Assembly (NCBI RefSeq): GCF_046237625.1
Contig: NZ_CP143545.1
Coordinates: 2,604,001-2,668,000 of the forward strand
From: Paraperibacillus esterisolvens
GTDB lineage: Bacteria; Bacillota; Bacilli; Bacillales; DSM-1321
Direction: 5' to 3'
DNA length: 64,000 nt
In this document: positions 50,779 through 59,386 of the stretch, in pieces
Layout: every line of letters starts with the position of its first letter
Numbering within the stretch: position 1 is the first letter of the stretch
Made by a program: the position numbers and the translations under genes
The notes under the pieces: generated by a model
The model's database searches: none
What the model was told of the DNA's origin: nothing
The model's input: the letters and a program-made list of their open reading frames with translations, nothing else

Positions 50779-51648
50779 TCAGCCCTTAGTTCCTGAGGAG
50801 ATATTTGATCCTTCAATGAAAAATCTCTGGAAGATGAAGAACACAAGGACAGTTGGCAAAAGAATCATCACGGACATGGCCATCAGATAATTCCACTGTG
50901 TCTGTACCGAGCCCTTAAAGGTCTGCAGTCCCAGCTGTATGGTATACAAGCTTTCATCATTCAGGTAAAGGAGCGGACCCAATAAATCGTTCCATGAACC
51001 ATTGAATGAAAAGATGGCTACGGTTATCAAGGCCGGCTTTGTCAGCGGAAGCATGATATGCCACCAGATCTTTAAGTGGCCGGCACCGTCCATGACAGCC
51101 GCTTCAATGAATTCATTCGGTATTGTCATCATAAACTGCCGCAGCAGGAAGATGAAAAATGCACTTCCAAGGAAGGAGGGCACAATCAGCGGAAGATACG
51201 TATTAATCCAGCCTAATTTAGAGAAAAGCATATATTGGGGAATCATTGTCACAAACCCCGGCAGCAGCATGGTGGAAAGAACAACAACAAACCAGAAGTT
51301 GCGGCCCTTGAATTTAAGCTTCGCAAATCCATAGGCAACCAGGGAATTCACCAGGACACTGGCGAATGTGGTAACCACGGCCAAAAATACTGAATTCATG
51401 GCCCACCTGGTAAATGGCCCTGTAGACCACGCTTTCACATAATTGGAAAAGCTAAATTTTTCCGGTAAAAATGAAGGGGGAAACTGGGCAATTTCTGCCG
51501 GCGTCTTCAGCGAAGTGGATATCATCCACCACAAGGGTGTAAGGAGAGCGATACTCCCCATAATCAAAACGAAAAGGACGATCGTATTTTTCATTCTTCT
51601 TCTAAACTTCATCGTTTGATAGAATCTGGTTGATTCTGCCTTCATCAT
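50779..51648 (-). CDS. Carbohydrate ABC transporter permease (MalG/UgpE type)
   Basis: 289 residues, six membrane helices, with the EAA loop EAAVMDGAGHLKIWWHIMLPLTKPALITV in sense and the PxxLLFPTxxxF-like QFPPSFLPEKFSFSNYVKAW periplasmic-side loop typical of MalG-like permeases. Its ATG overlaps the stop of the partner permease (ATGA at 51645-51648). It forms the membrane pore with the gene upstream. No ATPase is encoded here, so a shared ATPase of the MsmX kind is expected. Sugar unknown. Confidence 0.93.
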   Translation of the reverse strand: MMKAESTRFYQTMKFRRRMKNTIVLFVLIMGSIALLTPLWWMISTSLKTPAEIAQFPPSFLPEKFSFSNYVKAWSTGPFTRWAMNSVFLAVVTTFASVLVNSLVAYGFAKLKFKGRNFWFVVVLSTMLLPGFVTMIPQYMLFSKLGWINTYLPLIVPSFLGSAFFIFLLRQFMMTIPNEFIEAAVMDGAGHLKIWWHIMLPLTKPALITVAIFSFNGSWNDLLGPLLYLNDESLYTIQLGLQTFKGSVQTQWNYLMAMSVMILLPTVLVFFIFQRFFIEGSNISSGTKG

Positions 51649-52673
51649 TTGTTGTCACCGCCCTCATAGTGTACCCAGCGCTTGCCGAATTTAAGGTTTG
51701 CCAATGTCAGGATCATAATGATAATGAACAGTACCCAGGCCATTGCAGAAGCATATCCCATATTGAACACTTCAAATGCATTGTTCCACATATGCAGATT
51801 ATAAAATAAGAGTGAATGGGCCGGTCCTCCATCCCCGTTTTTCGACATTACATAGGCTTCCTGGAAAATTTGGAAGGACCCGATAGTACTGGTAATGATA
51901 TCGAAAAAAATGATAGGCGTAATCATCGGAAGCGTGATATGAAAGAACTTCTGAAAAATATTAGCCCCGTCCAGGTCAGCTGCTTCATAGAGAGCACCAG
52001 ATACTCCCTGGAGACTTGCCAGATAAAGCAGCATGCCGCCCCCAACACTCCAAAGCTTCATAAATACCAAAGCAGGCTTTGTCCATTCAGGATCAAACAG
52101 CCATGCCGGACCATCGATTCCAACCCAGCTCAAAACCAGGTTCACAAGTCCAGTCCCAGGACTCAGCAGCTGCATCCACAGGAAGTAGACGGCAACGCCT
52201 GAAAGGATAGCAGGCAGGTAATATATGGTTCTGAATATTTTCATGCCCGGGATCTTTGCATTAAGGAGAACAGCAATAAAAATAGCACCCGCTGTAGTCA
52301 GCGGTACGGAGAATAGGACAAAGTACAATGTATTCCAGAGTGATGTCCAGAACAAGTCATCCGCTGTAAACATCCTTTTGTAATTATCCAAACCTGTGAA
52401 AGTCATTTCGGATGTAATATTGTAATCACTGAAACTGACTATGAGGGAAAATAGGAGCGGTCCTGCGGTTAAAAAGAAGAAGCCGATGAGCCAGGGGGAT
52501 ATAAATCCATATCCTATCAAGTTTTCTTTAAAAGATTTGCCTAATTTCCTGGATTTCTGTATAGGCCGTGCATCTGTTTTACTCCCTGATCCGGCAGAAG
52601 CTTTGGCAGAACCTTTGATACCGGTTCCTGCTATGTTCTGCGACAACTTTTCACTTGCTCCTTGCTGGCGCAT
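51645..52673 (-). CDS. Sugar ABC transporter permease (MalF/UgpA type)
   Basis: 342 residues. A 50-residue charged, Ser/Ala/Gly-rich cytoplasmic extension precedes six membrane helices (YGFISPWLIGFFFLTAGPLL and onward), with the EAA loop YEAADLDGANIFQKFFHITL. The long N-terminal extension is unusual; typical family members start near the first helix. RBS AGGGGGTAGCATT. Second gene of the binding-protein/permease operon. Confidence 0.92.
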   Translation of the reverse strand: MRQQGASEKLSQNIAGTGIKGSAKASAGSGSKTDARPIQKSRKLGKSFKENLIGYGFISPWLIGFFFLTAGPLLFSLIVSFSDYNITSEMTFTGLDNYKRMFTADDLFWTSLWNTLYFVLFSVPLTTAGAIFIAVLLNAKIPGMKIFRTIYYLPAILSGVAVYFLWMQLLSPGTGLVNLVLSWVGIDGPAWLFDPEWTKPALVFMKLWSVGGGMLLYLASLQGVSGALYEAADLDGANIFQKFFHITLPMITPIIFFDIITSTIGSFQIFQEAYVMSKNGDGGPAHSLLFYNLHMWNNAFEVFNMGYASAMAWVLFIIIMILTLANLKFGKRWVHYEGGDNK

Positions 52674-52700
52674 AATGCTACCCCCTAAATTTTTACTAAA

Positions 52701-52724
52701 GAAGAGAAGTCAATGACTTCCCTT
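52701..52724 (-). promoter_or_regulatory. Intercistronic hairpin between binding protein and permease genes
   Basis: Minus-strand GAAGGGAAGTC-att-GACTTCTCTTC (one mismatch) in the 66-bp gap. Such stems often stabilise the 5' part of the mRNA and let the abundant binding protein be made in excess over the permeases. Confidence 0.6.
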
Positions 52725-52739
52725 CCCTCTTTATCTTTT

Positions 52740-54032
52740 TTATTTTTTTGCTTTTTCCACGTCTTTCTCAGCCTTCTCAAGAGCGGAGGCTGCACCCTTC
52801 TTCCCGAGCATTACTGCATCAATCTGAGGATCGATCCTGCTGCGGTAATCTGGATATTCTATTGGAACCGGAGCAAGCTTCGTGTATTCCAGATTCTTAA
52901 GGGATTCTTCATACACCAGCTTTTCCTGCCCCTTCATATCAGCAGCTACACTCTCAGCAGCTTCCTTGTTGGCAACATTGTCATAATTTTTCAATGCCCA
53001 GTATTTTTGAGCTTTTACATCAGTCATGTACTTAATGAAGTCAGCGGCTTCTTTAGGGTGCTTAGAGCCTTTTGGAATCTCAAGGACAAATCCTCCGCCT
53101 TCACTCCATGGTTTTTCTCCATCTTTATATACCGGGATAGGAGCAACGCCAAAGTCCATTTCCTTGCCCGAGTCGCGGATCTGGGTATAGAAAGTACCAA
53201 TATCCGTGTACATTGCGACTTTTTCAGAGATGAATGGGTTTGTCGTTCCATTTCCGAAATCGGCTTCCCATTTCTCAATCGTCTTTTTACCGTAGCGTTT
53301 CTTCCAATCAGCAAGCCATGTCAGTGCGTCTGCCTTGGCAGGAGTATTAATGGCAGGCTTATCTCCGTCAAAGAACCCGGTTCCGCCATCTGCGTTTCTC
53401 ATCCAGCTCGGCGCTCCGAATCCTCCCCATACAGGATAAAAACCGATTCTTTCATAGGTATCGCCCTTTTTCACATCAAGCTTTTTGGCGTAATCCTCAA
53501 GTTCTTTCCATGTCCTGGGCGGCTTGTTTGGGTCAAGGCCGGCCTCTTTGAAAGCTTTTTTATTATAGAAGAGCATCCTTGTATCGGTGTTGAAGGGAAC
53601 TGCGTAAGGTTTATCTTTATAGAGGACTGTTTCCCAGAGGTGAGGATAAAACGCATCCTTGGTATTATCGTCAAGATATTTAGATAAGTCCGTGCTTTGG
53701 CTGTTTTTAGCCCTGTGTGAAACATCATTGATATCAGTAACTACAACATCGGCCGGATTCCCTGCTGCCACGGCTGCCAGGTTCTTGGTCCAGATATCGC
53801 CCCATGGTACAAAGGTATGTTTAACCACTACCTTATCCTGGGATTTATTATAATCATCAATCATTTTTTCTACGATCGGCCTTCGGGTTTCCGACCCCCA
53901 GAAGCTCCAGAATTTTAATGTTACTTTGCCATTGCTGTCTTCAGATCCAGATGCTCCGTTACTTCCGGAACAGCCGGCTAGCATGCTGATGAGAAGCATA
54001 GCTGCCAATACAATCGTCCAAGTCTTTTTCAT
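52740..54032 (-). CDS. Sugar ABC transporter substrate-binding lipoprotein
   Basis: 430 residues from ATG at 54030-54032; a TTG three codons upstream is possible. Lipobox LAGCSGS, then a family-1 extracellular solute-binding fold (VTLKFWSFWGSETRRPIVEK; VVVTDINDVSHRAKNSQSTD; FNTDTRMLFYNKKAFKEAG; YPVWGGFGAPSWMRNADGG). The C terminus is a charged helix. It captures an oligosaccharide or sugar outside the membrane for the two permeases. First gene of the operon, behind a palindromic operator-like site. Confidence 0.93.
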   Translation of the reverse strand: MKKTWTIVLAAMLLISMLAGCSGSNGASGSEDSNGKVTLKFWSFWGSETRRPIVEKMIDDYNKSQDKVVVKHTFVPWGDIWTKNLAAVAAGNPADVVVTDINDVSHRAKNSQSTDLSKYLDDNTKDAFYPHLWETVLYKDKPYAVPFNTDTRMLFYNKKAFKEAGLDPNKPPRTWKELEDYAKKLDVKKGDTYERIGFYPVWGGFGAPSWMRNADGGTGFFDGDKPAINTPAKADALTWLADWKKRYGKKTIEKWEADFGNGTTNPFISEKVAMYTDIGTFYTQIRDSGKEMDFGVAPIPVYKDGEKPWSEGGGFVLEIPKGSKHPKEAADFIKYMTDVKAQKYWALKNYDNVANKEAAESVAADMKGQEKLVYEESLKNLEYTKLAPVPIEYPDYRSRIDPQIDAVMLGKKGAASALEKAEKDVEKAKK

Positions 54033-54078
54033 CTTCGCCAAAAACCCCTAACCTAGTTAATTATCTTTATTTTTCTTT

Positions 54079-54092
54079 AACACGCGCGTGTT
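54079..54092. promoter_or_regulatory. Palindromic operator candidate for the ABC transporter operon
   Basis: AACACGCGCGTGTT, a perfect 14-bp palindrome with CG centre, as in operators of LacI-family regulators. It lies 47 bp upstream of the binding-protein start and just upstream of a GATAAT -10-like sequence. The regulator gene is not in this neighbourhood. Confidence 0.5.
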
Positions 54093-54247
54093 CCTAACAT
54101 GTATTTACCCAAATTTCGAGCAGCAAAACCTATTTCGTAAAATATTTGTTATATTTTGCAGAAAAATAGATGTGAAAGATTGCATAGTTTTGTTGGATGA
54201 AGGGAAATCGTATCGTATAGTGACTAATTGAAGAAGGAGGATCTTCC

Positions 54248-55084
54248 ATGACTAACGAACCGTTCACAAAATTCCTGCCGATGACTTCCGCAGCCAACGG
54301 ATCTATAGAAACTGTTACTCCTGATGTGCTGGTTTATACAAACCAGATTGTCAATCTGTTTTTTATCCGCCTTAAAGGGGATGCCGAGTGGGTTTTAGTG
54401 GATGCAGGGATGCCGAAATCCGGTGATTCCATTAAAGAGGAGGCTGAGAAGCTGTTTGGCGAGGGAGCGAGACCAAAGGCAATCCTTTTGACCCACGGTC
54501 ATTTTGATCATATCGGCGGACTTGGCAGGCTGCTGGAATTTTGGCCGGGGGTACCTGTTTTCGCTCATGAAATGGAACTGCCATTCCTGACCGGGATGAA
54601 GGATTACCCTGAACCTGATTCAAGTGTTGAAGGCGGGTTGGTAGCCAAGATGTCGAGGATGTTTCCAAATGAAGGGATCGATATATCCGGCAGTGTAAAG
54701 GCATTGCCAGAGGATGGCAGTGTGCCTGATATGCCGGAATGGAAGTGGATACACACACCGGGACACAGTCCCGGCCATATCTCGCTATTTCGGGAGAGGG
54801 ATAGAATTCTGATTGCCGGGGATGCATTTGTGACAGTCAGGCAGGATGAATTGTATAAGGTGATGACACAGAAAAAGGAAATTACCGGACCTCCCCGTTA
54901 TTTGACAACGGACTGGAAAGCAGCTAAAGAATCTGTGCTTAAATTGAATGCGCTGAGTCCGCTGGCAGCAGGGACAGGACATGGGCTGCCTGTATTCGGG
55001 GAAGATCTCCAATCAGGTCTGCAGACGCTCGCAAGTGAATTCGACAGTCTCGCAGTGCCTGACCACGGGAAATATGTAGAATAA
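54248..55084 (+). CDS. Metallo-beta-lactamase-fold hydrolase
   Basis: 278 residues. Zinc ligands: LLTHGHFDHIGG (HxHxDH), the later His in WIHTPGHSPGHISL and Asp in LIAGDAF. N-terminal beta strands VNLFFIRLKGDAEWVLVDAG match the glyoxalase-II-like group. Probably hydrolyses a thioester or lactone; B. subtilis YobT is similar. RBS GAAGGAGGATC. Divergent from the sugar ABC operon, own terminator. Confidence 0.87.
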   Translation: MTNEPFTKFLPMTSAANGSIETVTPDVLVYTNQIVNLFFIRLKGDAEWVLVDAGMPKSGDSIKEEAEKLFGEGARPKAILLTHGHFDHIGGLGRLLEFWPGVPVFAHEMELPFLTGMKDYPEPDSSVEGGLVAKMSRMFPNEGIDISGSVKALPEDGSVPDMPEWKWIHTPGHSPGHISLFRERDRILIAGDAFVTVRQDELYKVMTQKKEITGPPRYLTTDWKAAKESVLKLNALSPLAAGTGHGLPVFGEDLQSGLQTLASEFDSLAVPDHGKYVE

Positions 55085-55085
55085 A

Positions 55086-55121
55086 CATAAAAAAAGCTCC
55101 TTTCCGGAGCTTTTTTTATGT
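55086..55121. terminator. Terminator between MBL gene and ypeQ
   Basis: ACATAAAAAAAGCTCC-tttcc-GGAGCTTTTTTTATGT, symmetrical and T-rich both ways. Confidence 0.88.
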
Positions 55122-55138
55122 CAGGTTTATATCTTCAC

Positions 55139-55315
55139 CTACTTCAGCCTGTTTCCGAGATCCTTGAGTTTTTCGCCGACCGTACACTGTGATATGCAGA
55201 ATTTATGGGCGAAAGTCCGGCCTTTTTCTTTTCGGTGATGAGCTTTTAAGAAACAATCTTTACAATAGCCTTCAAGCATAGCATCAACTTCTGAACAAAT
55301 TTCTTTCCTGGTCAT
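55139..55315 (-). CDS. ypeQ: Small zinc-finger protein (YpeQ-like)
   Basis: 58 residues from ATG at 55313-55315, RBS AAAGGAGAAGG. Sequence MTRKEICSEVDAMLEGYCKD, then CFLKAHHRKEKGRTFAHKFC and ISQCTVGEKLKDLGNRLK. Cysteines CxxC-like (YCKDC) and CxxxC (CISQC) form a small zinc-binding unit followed by a helix. It lies downstream of ypeP exactly as in B. subtilis. Function unknown. Confidence 0.82.
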   Translation of the reverse strand: MTRKEICSEVDAMLEGYCKDCFLKAHHRKEKGRTFAHKFCISQCTVGEKLKDLGNRLK

Positions 55316-55334
55316 GCTGCCTTCTCCTTTTATA

Positions 55335-55991
55335 TTAAATCAGTTCTAATTTACTGGAGACAAATTTCCGTTCCAAAGCCTGGCCCGCGAGCTTGTCTGC
55401 CTCCCCATTTTCTTTCCTTCCAACAAGGGAGTACGTGGGCTTTATCCCCAATTCGCCCATTTTATGTTCTATTCTGTCAAGCCACCTGTTTAAGCCTTCT
55501 TCAAAACATGGCCACTCTCCCGACAGCTGATTCAGGACAACTTGGGAATCTCCTATGAAGGTGCAGGGCATATTATTCACCCCAAGCTCCTCAAGCTGCT
55601 GAAGGGCATAATACAATGCCGCGTATTCGGCTTCATTGTTTGATTCGAGAATTTCAAGAATTTTATTTGAACGCACCCGCCATTTCTTATTATTCTGGGT
55701 GTAATAAATCACAGCGCCTGCTCCGGATAATTTCTCTTCCTTCAAAAATCCTCCATCAAAGAAAACAGTAATATCCTGAGGTTCATCCTCAACTTCCGCC
55801 AGCAGTTTCCTTAATTCCTTCTTGGTCCACGTGCTGCCTGCTTCGTCTTCATATTCAATGCTTGAAAGCCTGCCTGACTTCTCAAGATCCTCTGTGATAT
55901 ATAGCGCCTGCCCCGCGTCTATCGGCTCAGAGTGAAAAACCGCATCCACCCTTTTCGGGTGTTTATAACTCCAGTGAATGATAACCTTCAT
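55335..55991 (-). CDS. ypeP: RNase H-like protein YpeP
   Basis: 218 residues. An N-terminal domain of ~70 residues (IHWSYKHPKRVDAVFHSEPI) precedes an RNase H fold (RVT_3 type). The DEDD-like acids are in ITVFFDGGFLKE, LESNNEAEYAALYYAL, CTFIGDSQVV and RKENGEADKLAGQAL. All four catalytic carboxylates appear present. RBS AAAGGAGGCAGCT. It is divergent from a second RNase H gene (ypdQ), 166 bp away. Activity on RNA/DNA hybrids is inferred from the fold. Confidence 0.85.
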   Translation of the reverse strand: MKVIIHWSYKHPKRVDAVFHSEPIDAGQALYITEDLEKSGRLSSIEYEDEAGSTWTKKELRKLLAEVEDEPQDITVFFDGGFLKEEKLSGAGAVIYYTQNNKKWRVRSNKILEILESNNEAEYAALYYALQQLEELGVNNMPCTFIGDSQVVLNQLSGEWPCFEEGLNRWLDRIEHKMGELGIKPTYSLVGRKENGEADKLAGQALERKFVSSKLELI

Positions 55992-56157
55992 AGCTGCCTC
56001 CTTTAGGCTATGTGTAGCATATTTAACTTATATATCACAATTCATCACTAATTTAACCTCTTTTAGCAAAATCATGACTGAAAGAACCACTCATGTTCTT
56101 AGATATATCTTGATTATGGTACACTTTAGATAATTATATTCTGGGGGTCGACTTTCA

Positions 56158-56547
56158 TTGATTGAAATTTACATAGACGGTGCGAGCGCAGGAAATCCCG
56201 GGCCGAGCGGTGCTGGGATCTTTATTAAAAATAATGGCAAGGTTGAGACTTATTCGATTCCGATCGGAATGATGGAAAATCATGAAGCAGAATTTTCTGC
56301 TTTAATCAAAGCGTTGGAGCTGTGTGTATCGAGAGGTTATGGAATGGTTTCCTTCAAGACCGACTCAGACCTGATTTTCAGGGCCATGGAAAAGGAATTT
56401 GTAAAGAACAAGAAATATGCCCCGCTTTTGGAAAAGGCACTTTCCTTAGCGGGACAAATCGAACTCTTTTTTATCAAATGGGTGCCCAGCCGGGAAAACA
56501 GGGCAGACACCCTGGCCAGGGAGGCCATATTAAAGAATGAGCAATAA
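56158..56547 (+). CDS. ypdQ: RNase HI-like protein YpdQ
   Basis: 129 residues from TTG at 56158, after GGGGGTCG. RNase H acids: IYIDGASAGNPGPSG (Asp), NHEAEFSALIKAL (Glu), SFKTDSDLIF (Asp) and RENRADTLAREA (Asp). B. subtilis YpdQ is the syntenic homologue and was described as RNase HI-like but of doubtful activity. The protein lacks the basic protrusion of E. coli RNase HI. A promoter with TTGATT ... TATATT-like elements lies in the divergent region. Confidence 0.85.
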   Translation: MIEIYIDGASAGNPGPSGAGIFIKNNGKVETYSIPIGMMENHEAEFSALIKALELCVSRGYGMVSFKTDSDLIFRAMEKEFVKNKKYAPLLEKALSLAGQIELFFIKWVPSRENRADTLAREAILKNEQ

Positions 56548-56631
56548 AGAAAAGACAGGGACGCTCCATGTGCAGTCATAGTAATACACCCCAAAGCGAG
56601 AGTCAGGCGCAAGCTTCGGGGTGCAGCAGCT

Positions 56632-56895
56632 TTAAATTAAATTCATTTCATTAGCGAACACAAATGCTTTCTTCTTGGATGTTATATCTTGCTGAACCAG
56701 GCTTTCAAGCAGGGAAAGATAAAAGCTTCCGTCGAAGCGTTTCTGAGCTTTCAAAGTGATTTCAATTGCACTGTTGACAAGGCTGTCGCCCGCATTCGTA
56801 TAGTGCTTGCCAAAATAGATAAAACCGATGGCATCATCTTCAAAACTAAAGCCTCTTGCCTCTAAATCGCATAAAAACTCTTCAATTGTCTTCAT
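56632..56895 (-). CDS. DUF6123-like protein
   Basis: 87 residues, MKTIEEFLCDLEARGFSFED ... FVFANEMNLI. Acidic, soluble; the IGFIYFGKHYTNA segment is characteristic of a small Bacillales family that, from memory, is labelled DUF6123. It is convergent with ypdQ and divergent from sspL. RBS AAGGGGATTC. A GC-rich stem (56584-56623) without a good T-run lies downstream. Function unknown. Confidence 0.68.
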   Translation of the reverse strand: MKTIEEFLCDLEARGFSFEDDAIGFIYFGKHYTNAGDSLVNSAIEITLKAQKRFDGSFYLSLLESLVQQDITSKKKAFVFANEMNLI

Positions 56896-56990
56896 CAGCG
56901 GTGAATCCCCTTAAAAATAGTATCCAATCATCAAAACATAAATATTGTTTAAATCAGGAATAATGTATAACAGGAGGTGTTTCTTTTCGG

Positions 56991-57128
56991 ATGAGTAAAA
57001 AGCATCATAATAACCGCGGTAAAGCCAGCCTCGGGGTGACCCCTCAGGGGTACGCCGAGGACGAGCGCGCCCATGACCCAAAAACCGAGTTAGAAAACAG
57101 GGCCAAGAAATCCAATACGAAGAGGTAG
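56991..57128 (+). CDS. sspL: Small acid-soluble spore protein L
   Basis: 45 residues: MSKKHHNNRGKASLGVTPQG, then YAEDERAHDPKTELENRAKK and SNTKR. The GVTPQG and HxDPKTELExRAKKSNTKR parts match SspL, a minor forespore protein. RBS AACAGGAGGTG. It lies between ypdQ and ypcP as in B. subtilis. Expressed in the forespore under SigG in B. subtilis; I could not place a convincing SigG promoter here. Confidence 0.93.
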   Translation: MSKKHHNNRGKASLGVTPQGYAEDERAHDPKTELENRAKKSNTKR

Positions 57129-57167
57129 GCCTTATGCCTGCTGCCTGGTGTCCTGCTCCACAGCCAC

Positions 57168-57204
57168 CCGAAGAAGCGGCCCTACTCGGCCGCTGTTCGG
57201 GTAG
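57168..57204. terminator. Hairpin between sspL and ypcP
   Basis: ACCCGAAgaAGCGGCC-ctactc-GGCCGCTgTTCGGGT. Very stable, but without a long T-run on either side; probably ends both convergent transcripts. Confidence 0.6.
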
Positions 57205-58107
57205 TTATGCCAGAAAACGGTGCAGCCCCCTGATTTCATACTCATTGAGCATGTTTTTCACGGAAGCATGGTCATACTCCCATTTCGCCTGATCCAGCGG
57301 GCATGCCACAGGGACATCGCATTTAATTTCAGCAAGTTTTCGTGATAGGTGCAGCATTTCCACTGCCGCTTCAATTTTCTCACGCTGCCCTTTTGTAAGC
57401 ATAAGAAGATTTCCAAGGATTCCCTCAATATTTTCATATGCCTGCAGCAGCTTTAGGGCCGTTTTTTCCCCTATGCCTTTTACTCCCGGGTAATTATCAG
57501 ATGGATCCCCCATCAAAGCTTTCAGGTCAATCATCTGCCTTGGGGTAATTCCCTTCCAGTCAAAGAAAGTATCGCTGTCATGGACCTCGTAATTGCCGAA
57601 CCCTTTTTTCAGCAGCACAACAGAGATATTTTCGTCAATCAGCTGAAGAAGATCCTGATCTCCTGTCAAAACAAAGACCCTGCTTGATGCTTTTGCTTCT
57701 TTTGCGATTGTGCCTATGCAATCATCCGCTTCATACCCCTTCAAACCGATGTTGGGTATGTCGAATGCGCGGACCGCTTCCTTAACCGCATCGAACTGCG
57801 GAATCAGTTCAACCGGCGCGTCCGGCCTGTTTGCTTTATATTCTGTGAAAATCTCGCTCCTGAATGTTTTACTGCCCATATCCCAGCAGACAGCTACATG
57901 GGAAGGGTTAAAATGATTGATGGCTGTCAGAAGATGCTTCAAAAAGCCCTGGACAGCATTAGTAGGCATCCCTTTTGAATTGATCATGAACTGACCGCTT
58001 ATTGCCGTCGCATAAAAGGCGCGGAACAACAGCGCCATCCCATCCACGAGCATAAGGGAAGGCAGTAATTCAGCCTGCTCTGTTTGCTTCCCAATGGTTT
58101 CTTCCAT
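57205..58107 (-). CDS. ypcP: 5'-3' exonuclease / flap endonuclease (YpcP)
   Basis: 300 residues, corresponding to the 5'-nuclease domain of DNA polymerase I as a separate protein. Metal-binding acids in SLMLVDGMALLFRAFY, VCWDMGSKTFRSE, GYEADDCIGTIAKEA and LTGDQDLLQLI; the helix-hairpin-helix is KALMGDPSDNYPGVKGIGEK with TALKLL. It removes 5' flaps and RNA primers. Syntenic with B. subtilis ypcP. RBS AGGTGAATAACA. Confidence 0.94.
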   Translation of the reverse strand: MEETIGKQTEQAELLPSLMLVDGMALLFRAFYATAISGQFMINSKGMPTNAVQGFLKHLLTAINHFNPSHVAVCWDMGSKTFRSEIFTEYKANRPDAPVELIPQFDAVKEAVRAFDIPNIGLKGYEADDCIGTIAKEAKASSRVFVLTGDQDLLQLIDENISVVLLKKGFGNYEVHDSDTFFDWKGITPRQMIDLKALMGDPSDNYPGVKGIGEKTALKLLQAYENIEGILGNLLMLTKGQREKIEAAVEMLHLSRKLAEIKCDVPVACPLDQAKWEYDHASVKNMLNEYEIRGLHRFLA

Positions 58108-58129
58108 TGTTATTCACCTCTATCTTGAA

Positions 58130-58188
58130 ATTAAAAACTGCCTACCCCCAAAAAGCATGCGCTCATTCCGAGTAAGGCAGTTACCTTA
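58130..58188 (-). terminator. Terminator after the sulfurtransferase gene
   Basis: Minus-strand AACTGCCTTAC ... GGGTAGGCAGTT with a large loop, followed by TTTTAATTTC, in the gap before ypcP. Confidence 0.6.
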
Positions 58189-58236
58189 ATGATTATTTTT
58201 GACGACACTATCTATTTTAACACATTTCATTGGCTT

Positions 58237-59091
58237 TCAGAGAGAAATTTTTATTTCTCCTTCCTTTCCTGCGACCCGGTTTCCACTATAAGAAATATAA
58301 TCACTGAAGCTTCCCGCATAAAGGCTTACATCCTTAAATCCAGCCAGCTTGAGGGCAATAAAGTTAGGGGCAGCCGTCACACCCGAACCGCAGTAAACAA
58401 CCACTTTTTGATCCTTATTCATATCCCGGAACAACGCTTTCAGTTCATCTCCAGACTTAAAGGCGCCATTACGGGTGCTGTGATGCCACACCTTATTGAC
58501 CGCACCTGGTATATGGCCGGCCGTATGATCAATCTTTTCTTCGATTCCCTCATACCTGATGGAATCACGGGAATCAATTAACGTGAATTCCCTTTGCCCA
58601 TCAACAAATTCCTTGACGGCTTCATAATCTGTGAGAAGGCCGTCTTGAATGGAAAGATCATATGTAACAAAGGGATATACACTTTCTTCTGCAGAAGTCG
58701 GATAACCGCCTTCTTCCCAGGCCTGGAATCCTCCCTGTAATATATAAACTTCATCATGCCCTGCATATTTCATCATCCAGTAAAAACGGGATGCATATGC
58801 CAGTTCACCTGTATCATAGGCTACTACTGTTTTAGACCGGTCTATGCCGCAGGCTCCAAGCTTCTCCGCGAATTCTTCCATGGAAGGCAGCGGATGCCTG
58901 CCTCCATGTTTCCCTGGCACTCTAGATAGATCCTTCTCCAGGTCAAAATATACAGCACCTGGGATATGACCTATTTTGTACATGGACGAACCATGCTCCG
59001 GGCTTCCAAGTAAATATCTGCAGTCCACCACCTTGACCTCTGGATCATTAAGCTTCCCCATAAGCTCTTTTGCTTCCATCAGGACATTCAT
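58237..59091 (-). CDS. Thiosulfate/3-mercaptopyruvate sulfurtransferase, two rhodanese domains
   Basis: 284 residues. The N-terminal rhodanese domain (~1-145; VVDCRYLLGSPEHGSSMYKI, GHIPGAVYFDLEKDLS) is inactive, having Asp/Tyr in place of Cys at the loop (VVAYDTGELAYA). The C-terminal domain (~160-280) has the catalytic Cys in VVYCGSGVTAAPN; the CGSGVTA loop is typical of mercaptopyruvate sulfurtransferases (SseA). RBS AAGGAGGCAG. It would transfer sulfane sulfur to thiol acceptors. Confidence 0.92.
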   Translation of the reverse strand: MNVLMEAKELMGKLNDPEVKVVDCRYLLGSPEHGSSMYKIGHIPGAVYFDLEKDLSRVPGKHGGRHPLPSMEEFAEKLGACGIDRSKTVVAYDTGELAYASRFYWMMKYAGHDEVYILQGGFQAWEEGGYPTSAEESVYPFVTYDLSIQDGLLTDYEAVKEFVDGQREFTLIDSRDSIRYEGIEEKIDHTAGHIPGAVNKVWHHSTRNGAFKSGDELKALFRDMNKDQKVVVYCGSGVTAAPNFIALKLAGFKDVSLYAGSFSDYISYSGNRVAGKEGEIKISL

Positions 59092-59386
59092 CCTAGTCTG
59101 CCTCCTTCTTATCTATTTGGCTCTGTTAAATTTAATAGTTGTTTTTTTATTTAAGGTTATTTGAACTGGCTATTATTGTTGTATTAAGGGTTTAGCACGG
59201 AGGCCAAAATGCAATCAACAAGGCATCCAACAACTAACTAAAGCATCTGGGCAGTTAAAATCCTACTCAATGAGAAAGAGCATACCAATTGTTGAAACGC
59301 TATGTTGAACCTGCATACTCTGCGAAAATAACTACCTTCGAATAAATCGTTTTGATTGTTAGAAAACTAAAATGAGGTGATGGTTT

